A stretch of DNA of 64,000 nt, from NCBI GenBank assembly GCA_016169945.1, contig JADLSH010000217.1, forward strand, positions 1,302,001 through 1,366,000. The letters run 5' to 3'. Below, one piece after another: positions 45,290 to 56,140 of this stretch. Positions within the stretch are counted from its first letter, which is position 1. Every line of letters starts with the position of its first letter. This DNA comes from Trachythela sp. YZ-2020. Taxonomy: Eukaryota > Cnidaria > Anthozoa > Malacalcyonacea > Clavulariidae. Made by a program: the position numbers and the translations under genes. Under the pieces are notes generated by a model. That model was not told the DNA's origin. It worked only from the letters and a program-made list of their open reading frames with translations, and searched no databases.

Positions 45290-45315
45290 TGAATAGCCTG
45301 CGAGCAGGCTAGGTC
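45290..45315. repeat. Solo palindromic end 'AGCCTGCGAGCAGGCT'
   Basis: TAGCCTGCGAGCAGGCTA resembles the terminal sequence of the transposon at 31690-34057 (TAGCCTGCTCGCAGCC) fused to its own complement. Could be a solo or collapsed end of the same family. Confidence 0.35.
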
Positions 45316-46019
45316 CTGGCCAACGTTGGAATCATTTTGGCTATATTTTATGAAAAGCTGTGTGATTATGTTTTATGCTGTTGTTGAAAAAAACATTAAA
45401 TTGTTATATATATATCTGGTAAATTATTCTGAATTTGCCATCTATACAACAAGTGGGAGTATGTATTCTCCTGCCAGGATTGACTCCTGTCTATGATAAG
45501 CTACAAAACTGTATATAAAAATATCCAAAATATACATGGTATACTTATTACTCATGTGTATGACTAATCTAAGATTCACTGATAAGATGATCAAGATCAT
45601 AGCTGCAGAAATTAGGGAGCCATGGAGCAACGCTACCTTAGTCTATGGGGTAAACTCCAAATTCAAAATGTGTCCTGTTTCTGATTTCTGGAGTTACAGG
45701 CTAACTCCAAAAATATTGTGAAGGCAGTGGAGCTAGCTGTCTAAACCCGGAGTTACTGGCTAACAACTCCAAAAATCAAGTGGAAGTTATCTAAGCCTGG
45801 CGTTACTGGCTACTTCAAGAACTCATCATCGGGGATCTGCCTCCGAGTCAAAACTAGCTAGTTTTGGCCGGCTTGGTGGACCCCAGCGGTTGCCCCGGCG
45901 TAGCCTAGCTCCATTCAAAGATTGGCTACCTCCACAAAAATAGAATCTACAGGCATTGAGGCATGATCAAGATTACCTGATTAGGCAGCTAAATACCAAC
46001 TGCTTTTTCAAATGAATTA

Positions 46020-47157
46020 TCAAATCAAATCAAATCAAAATCAAGTTTATTTCCACAAATACAAAAAATTACAATAAAAATACAGATACAATAATGTACG
46101 AGTGGCGAGGTGACATCTGGAAGCCAAAGGCTTATAAACGAGGACACCTCGTGTATATATGTATGAATAATATTTTAATAATAATTTTAATAATAATAGT
46201 TACTGATTGGACATGACAAATGCAGAATTTTTTTATTAAATTTTATTTCATTAATAGAAAACAATTAAGGGATTTTTTAAATGAAGACAAACTGTTGGAG
46301 CTTTTTATTGAAGGAGGTAGTGAATTCCAAACTTTAGGGCCTTGATAAAGAATAGTGAATTGCTTTAAGTTGGTTCGACAAGAGTAAGGTCGATAAGAGT
46401 TTGCATTTCTGGTATTGTAACTATGGACTTGATTATTTTTTAAGAATAAATCTGAGAGGGAAGTTGGAAGTAACCGATTATGATAAAGAAACATAAATTT
46501 AGCAATCTGAAACTTGTTTACATTGAAAATAACTAATAGTTTCAATTGTTCAAATAATGGGGCAGAATGAGCTCGATAATCTGAATTTGTCATGACACGT
46601 ACAGCTCGTTTTTGGAGTAGCCAGATCCGATTTAAGTTAGATACGTATGTTGAAGACCAGACTATGTTGCAATAACTAATGTATGGATAAATTAGAGTAT
46701 AATATAATGCCAGCTTTGTTTTAGTAGATAATATATAACGTGATCTCGAGATAATTCCAATGGACTTAGCAATTTTGTTGCAAACATGATTGATGTGATA
46801 TTTCCAGGTAATATTCTCGTCAATATAAATGCCTAAAAATTTTACGACGTTCACCCTCTCGAGGGGTTTTGCATCAAATAAAATTGGCAAATTTGTTGAG
46901 ATTGGTTTTTGTTTTGATTTGAATATAACGTAGTTTGTTTTACTAATGTTGACAGAGAGTTTATTGGTTTTCATCCAAACATTCACTTTTTCTAATTCAG
47001 TATTCATTTCAGAAATTAAATAACCTAGGTCAGAATGACTTAGAAAAATGCTGGTATCATCTGCAAAAAGCAAGCACTCTGCCAATCCCGTAGCGTTAGG
47101 TAGATCATTTATGTAGAGAAGGAAAAATAAATCAAATAGTCTGTTATTCACGATCAA
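46020..47157 (-). pseudogene. 5'-truncated CR1/Jockey-type non-LTR retrotransposon (reverse transcriptase C-terminal half)
   Basis: Minus-strand frame 47157-46243 reads FFLLYINDLPNATG, CLLFADDTSIFLSH (the FADD catalytic Asp pair of the palm), VNVWMKTNKLSVNISKT (thumb side), VVKFLGIYIDENITW, LYYTLIYPYISYCNIVW and GPKVWNSLPPSIKS near the end. The 5' half, including the endonuclease and palm motif A, is absent past 47150, as in ordinary target-primed truncation. The 3' end is followed by TTGATTTTGATTTGATTTGA repeats (46021-46055), a typical CR1/L2-like tail. The frame itself is uninterrupted, so the insertion is fairly young. Confidence 0.75.
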
Positions 47158-47519
47158 ATAAAAGTACGATTAATAATAAGTAGTAATAAGAATAACGATT
47201 TTCAAAACCAAGATAAAGCATATAAATATTTTATGTAGGCTAATAAATTTCAGCAAAAATTTGAATAAAGTTTTCAGGTTCTATCTCACGTGTAGCGTTC
47301 ATTATTGTACCTTAATTCTTTATATTTTCCGTGTAATATATCAGAAGATTATTCACCATATCACTGCTAAATTTACTCTGAAATACAAAAACAATATTCG
47401 CACACTCCTAAACGGCAGTCATCTTGTATAACATAGTATAATTACCCGGTTAATAATTTATTGTTGATTATTGCGACATTCCATTCCGTATCAGCGACCA
47501 ATCATATTCACTTCCGGTT

Positions 47520-47600
47520 ATGGATTATCCCAGAGCCTTAGATTCTTCCCAAAGGATCGCAGGCTCGGGGTACGAGATTGCTCAGAGACCTCCGCCAAAC
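47520..47600 (-). repeat. Inverted partner of the repeat at 43680-43835
   Basis: Shares the block TCTTCCCAAAGGATCGCAGG CTCGGGGTACGAGATTG with that repeat in opposite orientation. Confidence 0.5.
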
Positions 47601-47619
47601 GCTAAGGGGAAACCAGGGA

Positions 47620-48260
47620 AAACCACTGAAGGAAAATTCCTTTTTGAAAAATGACGCGAACAAATTGTTGGGGGATGTTCAGGGTTTGTGGATCACATGC
47701 TAATTTATTCTAAATATTTTCCACTGACCATGTTGAATCGCGTGCGCACCCTCTCTCTCTGTCCGGGATGTAACGTCTCCCCAAAGTAAAGCCATTAAAA
47801 GTATACCATATTCTAATTTGCTATTCCTGGACACGTTCATTTTGTGATACAAGCACCATATTTGCAGGAAGTATAGACTTTGATATGACAATAACTTTGA
47901 GATATGTGTATAGAAACACGGAAAATGTTTTCTATTTCTTAATTTTAATTATTGATATTAATAATTATCATAATCGAACTCTTAAACTGGAAAGTAACTT
48001 CTTTCATAGAATTTTATATCAATGTTTCGTTTTTTTTTCATCTCGCTTTTTCAATAAAGCAATGGAAAAAAAAGACGTCTCTTATCAAATAAACTCCCCT
48101 AGCGTCCCTTAATGTACGAACATTTACTAAACGCGTTTGTTAGATCATATATATATCACTTTCATGCAAGTTTGCCGACCTCTTCGTGTTGAATCAAAAC
48201 ATTACTAGTGTCAAAATCATAACGAAAGATTCTTGATGTCTAGGAACATGATTCTAAACT
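47620..48260. other. AT-rich gap
   Basis: No supported gene or repeat. Frames of 63 and 75 codons lack recognisable features. Confidence 0.35.
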
Positions 48261-48264
48261 ATCA

Positions 48265-48360
48265 GGCGGCAAACTTCCAGACGAAGGGCCTTCGCTCGAA
48301 ACGTCGAAGTTCTTGTTTTATTTTTCAGGCAGCATGATCCTACAAACCCTCAAGTATATC
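48265..48360 (+). repeat. Penelope-associated hammerhead-like repeat
   Basis: CTTCCAGACGAAGGGCCTTC then GCTCGAAACGTCGAAGTTCT and TATTTTTCAGGCAGC. The block GACGA-stem-CGAAAC-GTC has the layout of a hammerhead core (CUGANGA-stem II-GAAA-C), but the first motif reads CAGACGA in every copy seen here. Confidence 0.5.
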
Positions 48361-48639
48361 GTTAATCGCTACCTACACAAGAACCACGCATTCAGGATTC
48401 TAAACTATCATGATCTGTATGTTATAAAATCGCATAGAGCGTTATCAATGAGAGCATGTGCATATTAGGAATCATATTTTACCTCGGTGATTCTAGGACA
48501 GTGCAAAATGTCAACTTTCTCGACACTTTAATAGAAAGGAAATATTGTCTTCAACTTTCCTAGCAATACTTGTAGGTAACTTACAGTACAGAGTAAACCA
48601 CGGACAAGTGCATATGAAATTACAGTATATGCTGGGAAG

Positions 48640-48760
48640 CAGGGGTGGCAGATGCGGTTAGCGCGCTGCCCCTAACCTCAGAGTTAAGCCTGCTATACAG
48701 CAGGTCGAGATCAGGGGTTTACTTCGACACCATTGCGGAATCCACTGATCTGAAAACTAG
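48640..48760 (+). repeat. SINE head (tRNA-like)
   Basis: GATGCGGTTAGCGCGCTGCC and CAGAGTTAAGCC match the SINE heads at 715 and 28430. GGTCGAGATCAGG may be a box B. Confidence 0.4.
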
Positions 48761-49451
48761 AACTGGATAGAGCATCCTATTGAATTCAATGAGCCAATTT
48801 TGAAGCCAGAATATTTATAATGAGATGAGATTTCAAAATCTGTCGAATTCTTGACTAGTCAAATCGTTAGCTGTCTAAATTAGTTATACTATGAAGCAAA
48901 GATCTTTTCCTATGTAACTTGAGAAATATAGTTTCCAACATCTCTTCTAATGAGTTTTAAAACGCTGCAAACGCCACATAATGAGGCTTATGGCGGCCAT
49001 ATTGGTGTGACCTCATTAGTTATTCACCGGCAAATTTAGGAAAAAAGAGAGGCCACTGATGATCAATTCTTATCTAGACAATACGTGTCCTTTCCCACTA
49101 ATAACTAGAAACTGTTAGAACCTCTTTAAACATGTCCGCAACACCACAGCCAGGGCCGGTCAACGGACATTGTCCGGTCAGAATTGAGTTATTATCCTGC
49201 ACGGGTATTGACCAATCACATGCAGCTCGCGTAGTAAACATGTTATTGCTGCCGTATGCAGCTCCCTATTCTTGACGCCCTTTTGTTTCGCCAGAGTTCA
49301 CTTGACCCAGTCTTTCGCGCGACATATATATTGGCAAGATCTTGATCGAATGTGTTCGGATGTCTGTCCGCAATTCCGGGCAGAAAGTCGAGCTCAAGGA
49401 GAATTTTTAAAATGGGGGGATAGGGCGAGAAAATATTGTATTTCTGACTAG

Positions 49452-49821
49452 ATGCAAAATATACAAACATTTCCCGAAGAAACACAGGTAAGTATGGCTT
49501 TATTTCTTTCTGCCGATATTCGTCAAGGCGATGAACTGTTTAGTGTTCATTCTAGAGGAAAGCAATGTGCTTTTATGAGTTTATCGGCGCTTCTTTCAGC
49601 ACGAAATATTCCATTGTCCGCGTGGTCTAAAACAACATTTAATAATGTCTTTAATAATACAAGGAGACAAAATGTATTTAAAGGCTCTGAGTAATGGCTT
49701 ATTAGTCCTAGATCCTGGTGTAGAATATTTGTCTATAGATAAGTTACCAACAATACTTACTTACCGTTATAATTCATGTACTATTACAAATAATTTTAAT
49801 CTACCCGTGGAGGTTAATTAA
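49452..49821 (+). pseudogene. N-terminal part of a transposon-type protein, one frameshift
   Basis: Starts MQNIQTFPEETQVSM, continues DIRQGDELFSVHSRGKQCAF and ALLSARNIPLSAWS, then shifts frame near 49655 and reads IQGDKMYLKALSNGLLVLD and YLSIDKLPTILTYR to a stop at 49821. From memory the 'GRQC.FM..SAL' start is common in cnidarian transposon proteins with a papain- or OTU-like fold. Gln-Cys could be its active-site Cys (inference). The region downstream (50100-50760) encodes a tandem repeat possibly from the same protein. Confidence 0.4.
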
Positions 49822-50059
49822 TTCATGTACGATGATAATTCCATCTCATTAGGCCCTTACAGATGATCTAATATATCCATATTTTTTGTAAGTTTGTCAC
49901 AACCATAACAAGTAAATATACCATAATTTGGTTTTCATTTTCTGCCTCAACAGGCGGATGAATGTTACTTTGTCCACAACTGGCCCTGCCACAATGGGCA
50001 GATCAATAATATTTTGTGCTCAACGGGCTCAAACATGCTTTCTTACAAGATATGTCGTA

Positions 50060-50760
50060 TGTCGGTCTGTGATCGACACAGTTAATATATCGCCTGTGCA
50101 GGTAAATAGTGATCTAGCTGTAGTCATAGAGCCCATACCTGATTACCTGTGATCGTAGCACAAAATATCAATCTACCTGTTGTGGTAGAGCCTATTGAGA
50201 CACAAAATATTGATCTGCCCATTGTGGCAGAAAGAAACATTGATCTACCCATTGGGCTATTCCATTTAATACCGTACCCCCCCTATCGAGGACCCTGGAA
50301 TTATTCAGGGGTAAGTGGCCATTTTGCCTTGGAATTCTTCAGGGGTACGTGTGACTATTTAGGCTTGGAATTCTTCAGGGGTTGAGTAAAAAAATTGAAT
50401 TCTTCAGGAGGTTGCAGTCAAATTCTTCAGGGGTAATAGCTGTAAGACAGGAATTCTTCAGGGGTAGGTGTTGTAAATACAAAATTCCTCAGGGGGGCTG
50501 TTGAAAGTCAGGAATTCTTCAGGGTTATAGAAAAATCCCTGTCCTCGATAGGGGGAGGGGGGTTACAGATTTTAAATGGAATAGCTCATTGTGATAGAGC
50601 CTGTTGAGGCACAGAATAGAACTAATACGCCCATTGTGGTGGAGCGTGTTGAGGCACAAATATTATTGATCTGCCCATTGTGGCAGAGCCAGTTGTGGCA
50701 CAAAGTAACATTGACCGCCTGTTGAGGCAGAAAATGAAAACCGAATTTGGTTGATAAATT
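50060..50760 (+). pseudogene. Coding tandem repeat (NIDLPIVVEPVEAQ type) interrupted by a MITE
   Basis: Units of about 14 residues, variants of NIDLPIVVEPVEAQ, run from about 50100 to 50720 with one frame change near 50150. A MITE sits at 50255-50586; without it and one CATTG copy the frame continues exactly from NIDLPI to VIEPVEAQ. At 49930-50022 part of the same repeat appears inverted (complement of about 50655-50755). Confidence 0.5.
50255..50586. mobile_element. MITE with eight GAATTCTTCAGGGG iterons and CATTG target duplication
   Basis: CATTG flanks it at 50250-50254 and 50587-50591. The ends GGCTATTCCATTTAATACCG and, inverted, AGCTATTCCATTTAAAATCT continue into CCCCCCTATCGAGGAC on both sides. 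The interior carries eight copies or near-copies of GGAATTCTTCAGGGG at 24-40 base spacing, all in the same orientation. No coding frame. Confidence 0.65.
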
Positions 50761-52560
50761 ATGGATATTTACTTGAAAAAAATGGTTGTTACAAACATAC
50801 AAAATAATATGGATATATTATATCATCTGTAATGGGATGGAATCTGCGATATAAATAATTAAATATTTCCAACATATGTCATGTGGATCCCTGCTCACAG
50901 TTGTTTTGGAGAGATATACTATTATGTTGGTTTGCTGTATAATCATGTATTTTGACAATTCACTGGACAGTACAGATGAACACTGATGGAAGCTAAATGC
51001 TAAATAAATATGAAATTGTTGTGACATGTTTGTTTAGCACATGGCAAGTGCAGTATCAATATCTTATGAACACAGACAACATGCAAACTATTATTGTACC
51101 ACAAAGATATAATTAAAAGACATTGTCTCTACTCTTCCAAATATATTTGCAATTGCAAGATGCAATTGACAGCTTTGAAGTAAAGAATGATTTCTAATAA
51201 CAGGAACAATGATGTTGGTACCAAGAATTCCATTGACAATAGTCTGAACACTCTGATATGTGGCTTTGAACACCACTTGTGTACTTCTTATATATTATTA
51301 TTTACAATAATCACAGTGTTGTATAAATCACAGTGTTGTATTAATCTCATCGTTTGGACAAGAAAATAAATCTATACATACAGTGTGCCATTAGCAATAT
51401 AAATACGTTCATTATTACTAATTGGTCGAGGAATTTTGCATGCAGTTTGGGCGTCAAGGCAGCACTTTCCTTGCGATAGTAACTTCTAGTTATATAATGA
51501 TCTTTATTGGCCTGAAAAAAGTAAATACATAAACTAAATATGAAACGCACGACAGCTAGCATGCTGAAGTTGGATTTCCATTTTTTAACAACCCTGTAGT
51601 ACGCGAGTATTGATTAGTCGAGAAGCGTGTTTATATAACTGTATATTATAGATACACAGTAAATTTACCGCCTCGCGTCTTTAAATTTAAAAACGTAACT
51701 TAACAATGTAAAATAGGCGCTATATAATTGAAAATTATTTAATAATGCTAGTCTTGATTATCTTTCCCAGCATGATGTGAGAGAAGACCTGACCGTTTAT
51801 ACGGTGGCGTAATGCTAATTCAAATGTATTATTTGGTCAACATATTAACAGGGTTCGTAGTCTCAAAGACCAAAACTTTCAAAGAATTTTTCTCTCTACT
51901 TTCAGAGACGTACGTTTCAAACACCTTTAAGAACAAATCACGAAAACGTGCGAATTAATAAGATGTACAGCCTTGACTTAAGAAAAATGCGATTGTAAGC
52001 GCCATAATTACTAGGTTTCTAGTATTAGAGGATTGGAAACGAGTGTTAAATGTGGTCAAATTACCAAATTTGTCCCATCATTTAATAGTGCTCCTTACCG
52101 GGTGTATATCTTTGAACACGATTTTAAAAAGATATTTATCTGTGCTGTTTGCAGCGCTTCCATTTTGGACATTTTGCTCAGAAATAGTTTGATCTTGACA
52201 TTGAATAATCGGTTCAACCAAAGCACGAAATATTGGCTGAAACAAAAATAGCATTGAAAATAAATAAACCAAGGAAAACAGAATATTTAGTGATCTCGCC
52301 CATGTTTTAGCCCAGGTCCACACTAGACCCTTCACAAAGTTGAAACAAAAAAATAAATTCTGAAACTGCTAAATTTCAAACACAATACGTAAGACTGGCT
52401 ATAATTCAAAACAACTCAAAGAACGAATGCATTTAATGGTACGCTCCAGTAATTCGGCAAATGGTATATCGTTGCCGGTCGACAACAATGTTGTCCACTC
52501 AAAGTTCCTGGCAGTTAACAATCAAATCTCGTGACAGAAAATGCACACGAGAAAACACAG
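50760..52560. other. AT-rich gap without a supported feature
   Basis: Several frames of 60-85 codons lack motifs. Short duplications such as ATCACAGTGTTGTAT (51309 and 51328) occur. Nothing else seen. Confidence 0.35.
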
Positions 52561-52566
52561 TAAATC

Positions 52567-52737
52567 TCTATTATTATAACAATATAGTTGATGTTCGCGG
52601 GCATGAATATGTTTTTGGCCCGACTCATTTTAGCCTGAGCGTAGCGAGGGTTAAAATGAGTTCTGAGGAGGGCCAAACACATATTTATGCCCAGGAACAT
52701 CAACTGTATTACTATTATTATAATTTTACCGGGCATG
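52567..52737. mobile_element. Foldback element
   Basis: TATTATTATAACAATATAGT to GGCATGAATATGTTTTTGGC on the left pairs with GCCAAACACATATTTATGCC to TACTATTATTATAATTTTAC on the right, around GCCTGAGCGTAGCGAGGGTT. A partial related end occurs at 53700-53745 (GGCCAAAAACATATTTATGC). Confidence 0.55.
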
Positions 52738-53075
52738 CACTTACAGCCAGATGAGAAAATCAAAATATACGGCAAGCAGAATATATAAAATGAACAGTGC
52801 TGCCATCACGCCGACATTGTATTTACTAAATTTAAAAACTATATTTAAATACTTAGCAGAAAACCGTTTTCAAAGACAAAAAAAAGAATTATAAGTATTA
52901 TTTCAACAATATATGAACTGATTTAGTTTAGTACAATTGCCTGAGTTTGGCTGAATAATGCTAGTTTCATCGTTGTTTACGTCTTTAGCCGACTGACGGC
53001 AAGTGTCTTTTTTACACTTTTAACGACAAAATGCATATGGCTGAAAAACTGAACGAAGAAAAATTTATCGATCTT

Positions 53076-53545
53076 CGAAGCTAAATGAGCAAGAATCCAT
53101 TCCAAAAAGACGAGAAGACAATGTGTGTAGTGCCAGAAACTATTAGTATAATTATATACACAATGGCGAAGTGAATGTAAGTTTGTTTTTATCGTATGGT
53201 TTTCTGTCGCTCCACTCGCTATTTTAGCCCGCTGTTTTGTTCATTTTAGCCCGCAAAATACGCCACAATGCCCGCTAAAATTATAATAATATCATTTAAG
53301 CGTGCATTGTGGCGCATTTTGCGGGTTAAAACGAATAAAGCGGCGGGCTAAAATACATTTTGGCCCCCTGAATTTGAATGAGCGACAGAAAACCATTGTT
53401 TACGTCTGTTGGCCAGTCGAAGCTAAATGATCAAGAATCCATTCCAAAAACACGAGAAAACAATGTCTGGAGTAGCAGAAGCGCTTAAATATAGTTTTAT
53501 ACGGTATACACAATGGCGAAGTGAATGTAAGTTTGTTTTTATCGT
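53076..53545. mobile_element. MITE inserted between two 120-128-base direct repeats
   Basis: Direct repeats at 53076-53195 and 53418-53545 both run from CGAAGCTAAATG to GTAAGTTTGTTTTTATCGT. Between them 53198-53394 is an element with 15-base perfect ends (GGTTTTCTGTCGCTC and its complement) and a second inner inverted repeat (TTTTAGCCCGCAAAATACGC paired with GCGCATTTTGCGGGTTAAAA). Confidence 0.55.
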
Positions 53546-54654
53546 GCCATGAAACTAGCTTTGTTCAGGCAATTGTGCTAAACTATATCAGTTCATAAAT
53601 TGCACAAATAATGTCTAATTCATTTTTTTGTCTTTTGAAACGGTTAAATTTTATTTATTACTTAATATTTTAATAGTTCTTAAACTTAGTTAATGACTCT
53701 GAGTCAGGCCAAAAACATATTTATGCGTACATCAACTATATTGCTATATTAGGCCAGGGCCTATATTTCAGGCACGTTTGAGAGGGGGGGGAGCTATTGG
53801 ATAAGAGGGCTCAATAGAAGGGGTGTCATTCAACTTACAGGGTAGTTAAAAGTTACTTGAATGGAAAGCTGAATAAAGAATTTACGTTATATATAAACGT
53901 CAAGGGTGTGTCCGGAAGTTGAAACATCCCCGGTGCAGGATAGCATGCTTTCGTGTCTAAAATAGACGTTTAAAATGAGTGCTTACCCTTTTAACTTTCC
54001 GGTTTCTTTGGGCGAGTCCTTCAGTTAAAAAATTGATTGAAATTACACCTGCAGCATCAACGCTGGCTACGACATTTGTCCAATCGGAATAGTGGTTGTC
54101 CTGCAAAGCCAAGCGATTGATCAACCACATATTTCATTTACCAACTACCACATTCAAAAAACATCCTTGTTAACATTTCGTGGTTAAACTAAACATTATT
54201 GATTATTCTGGGTAGGTAAACCTCCCCGGTTAAATTTTCTGGTTATCTACTACATCAATCAAAAAGTCTAACCAGGTTAAATTAACCAGGTTATAGGCTG
54301 ATATACTACCAGGCACCGGGTTAGAATTTAATCCATTTTGTTTAAAATTGACCAGGGTGTTTTCCGACTTTCCAATTTCCAGTTTAAAATTAACCAAAGT
54401 GGATCAACCAACATTGCGAAACACTACTTTCAAAAATCGTACTATTAAACTACTTTTGAAAACAAGATTTTAATTAGTTATATGTAAAAATATAATATAC
54501 CGGTTCAAATCCCGTTGAACCTCCATGTTTGCTCCTTAAGTATACAGGGGCGAAACCACCACCTTTTCGTTGAGGGGAGGGGGTGTCTGGTAAAATTGCC
54601 CTGCCAAAACCTATATGATGCCCTGCAGCGCTAAATATCTATTTCCTAAATATC

Positions 54655-55345
54655 TCGAACGCGTGGTGCCAGTGTAGGTAGAGTCTAACGAAGATTCGCC
54701 AGTGGAGTAGGATAAAACTATCTGAAAAATACAATAAGAGGTTCAACGTTTCGAACGAAGGCCCTTCGTCTGGAAGTTAGTAGCATGGGTCGGGGAAAAA
54801 ACATGTGCTTTTATACTGAATACAAAAGTGATCACGTGATAAAAATAAACCAATCAGATGGATTTAATCAAAACAAACTATAAACAAAATATGGAAATCA
54901 CATTAAAAAATATATTAGCATGTAAGGACAAGCGAAGAAAACAAGTATATCAGAAATTATGGAACTATGTATGAGATGAGGTGTAGAGTATCTGCTGATG
55001 GCAGGCATAAACAGATAAGGGTTAAATGTAAGAGAAGCGCTCATTAATGCCGTGAGGATGAATGGTGCCAAGTTGGGAAATGAGACGCATTTCTTGCCTT
55101 TTACGGCTATCATTACTGCCAGAAATGGGACACTGAGCTCGAATTTTCATATCTGAAACACTGTGATTGCCAGTGTTAAAATGTCTGGCGATAACCTGTT
55201 GACGTGATCACGTGATCGCTTTTGTATTCACTATAAAAGCACATGTTTTTCCCGACTCGCGCTACTAACTTCCAGACGAAGGGCCTTCGCTTGAAACGTC
55301 GAAGTTTTTATTGTATTTTTCAGGTAGTTTTATCCTACTCAACCG
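54655..55345 (-). mobile_element. Penelope-like element remnant with inverted flanking repeats
   Basis: The left arm (54655-54850) is the inverted copy of the right arm (about 55195-55345): both contain GGTGCCAGTG/ACCGCC-side sequences, GATAAAACTA, AACGTTTCGAACGAAGGCCC and CTTTTATACTGAATACAAAA. The middle encodes the C-terminal part of a GIY-YIG-type region (see 55022-55205). Penelope-like elements typically carry a GIY-YIG endonuclease and flanking repeats with hammerhead motifs. Only the 3' end survives. Confidence 0.55.
55022..55205 (-). pseudogene. C-terminal GIY-YIG endonuclease segment of the Penelope-like remnant
   Basis: Minus-strand frame reads QVIARHFNTGNHSVSDMKI, then SRKRQEMRLISQLGTI and HPHGINERFSY before TAA at 55022-55024. 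'ARHFN..NHS..DM' and 'R..E..LI..L.T..P.GIN' are the late motifs of the GIY-YIG domains of Penelope-like reverse transcriptases. GIY and YIG themselves are missing. Confidence 0.55.
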
Positions 55346-55768
55346 CCGAATATAGGTTTCTAACCATTTTCTATAATTATAACTTATAATATCTATACAT
55401 CCCTTGAAATCCGAAAAAAACTAAATGTTCCTTCAGCCATTCCCAGAACATCGCATTATAGACAAATGGATAGTCTCATGCTTGTTTTGATAAAAAAAAT
55501 TTTCAGGTTGTTTCAACTTATTTAAAACAGCATTTTATGTTATCATTTATAGTACTGTGAAGTTAGGTGTATAAATTGTATACAGATTTTGTCCTCTGTG
55601 ATATTTAACAGCTTATAGTTTTAGTTAATTTTAGAACATTTTCTAGATATTTATAGGACATTCAAACAAGATAAAACTCGAAAGTGATAAAATATATTAT
55701 ATATTTGCCATGCTACTGTTTAAAATGGTAATTAGGAGCTTTATCCATAACAGGATAATATTGCTGGA
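55346..55768. other. AT-rich gap
   Basis: No supported gene, RNA or repeat. Confidence 0.4.
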
Positions 55769-55866
55769 GCAACTGGACTAAGTTGGTCAGAGCGCTGTAC
55801 CGGAATCACAGGGCCACAGATTCAATTCCTGCCAGATTACCTAAGTTGCATTTTTCGCAAAAGGTA
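55769..55866 (+). repeat. tRNA-like SINE
   Basis: GCAACTGGACTAAGTTGGTC, GCGCTGTACCGGAATCACAG, CAGATTCAATTCCTGCC (box B) and TTGCATTTTTCGCAAAAGGT, matching the minus-strand copy at 41521-41625. Confidence 0.55.
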
Positions 55867-56032
55867 GGTCTAAAATGTATATAAATTTCCGCTCAAATAA
55901 TCCATCTTCTAACACATTCTACTAATTTAATAATCCTATCGAACGAGATGCCGAGAAAAATCTTGATATTTACCCATACACCATATTATACTGGCATCAC
56001 TCCCATCTTATATACCGAACTTCAGGTTAATG

Positions 56033-56104
56033 CTGAGCAACTGGACTTTGTAGTTCAGTTGGTTAGACCGCAGGCCCGCAGGTTCAATTCCGTAGGGTCT
56101 CTAC

Positions 56105-56136
<32 letters not shown>

Positions 56137-56140
56137 ATAT
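56033..56140 (+). repeat. tRNA-like SINE fragment followed by a MITE fragment
   Basis: GCAACTGGACTTTGTAGTTC AGTTGG and CAGGTTCAATTCC (box A and B-like) up to about 56095, shorter in the middle than the other copies. It runs into ACTCTGTCTAACGCCAGACG at 56108, an internal piece of the 'CCCATTAGCTGGCAATGC' MITE family. Confidence 0.5.

Noticed and set aside
48265..48360. Canonical hammerhead ribozyme
   Set aside because: The first core motif is CAGACGA, not CUGANGA, in all copies seen, so I call it hammerhead-like only.
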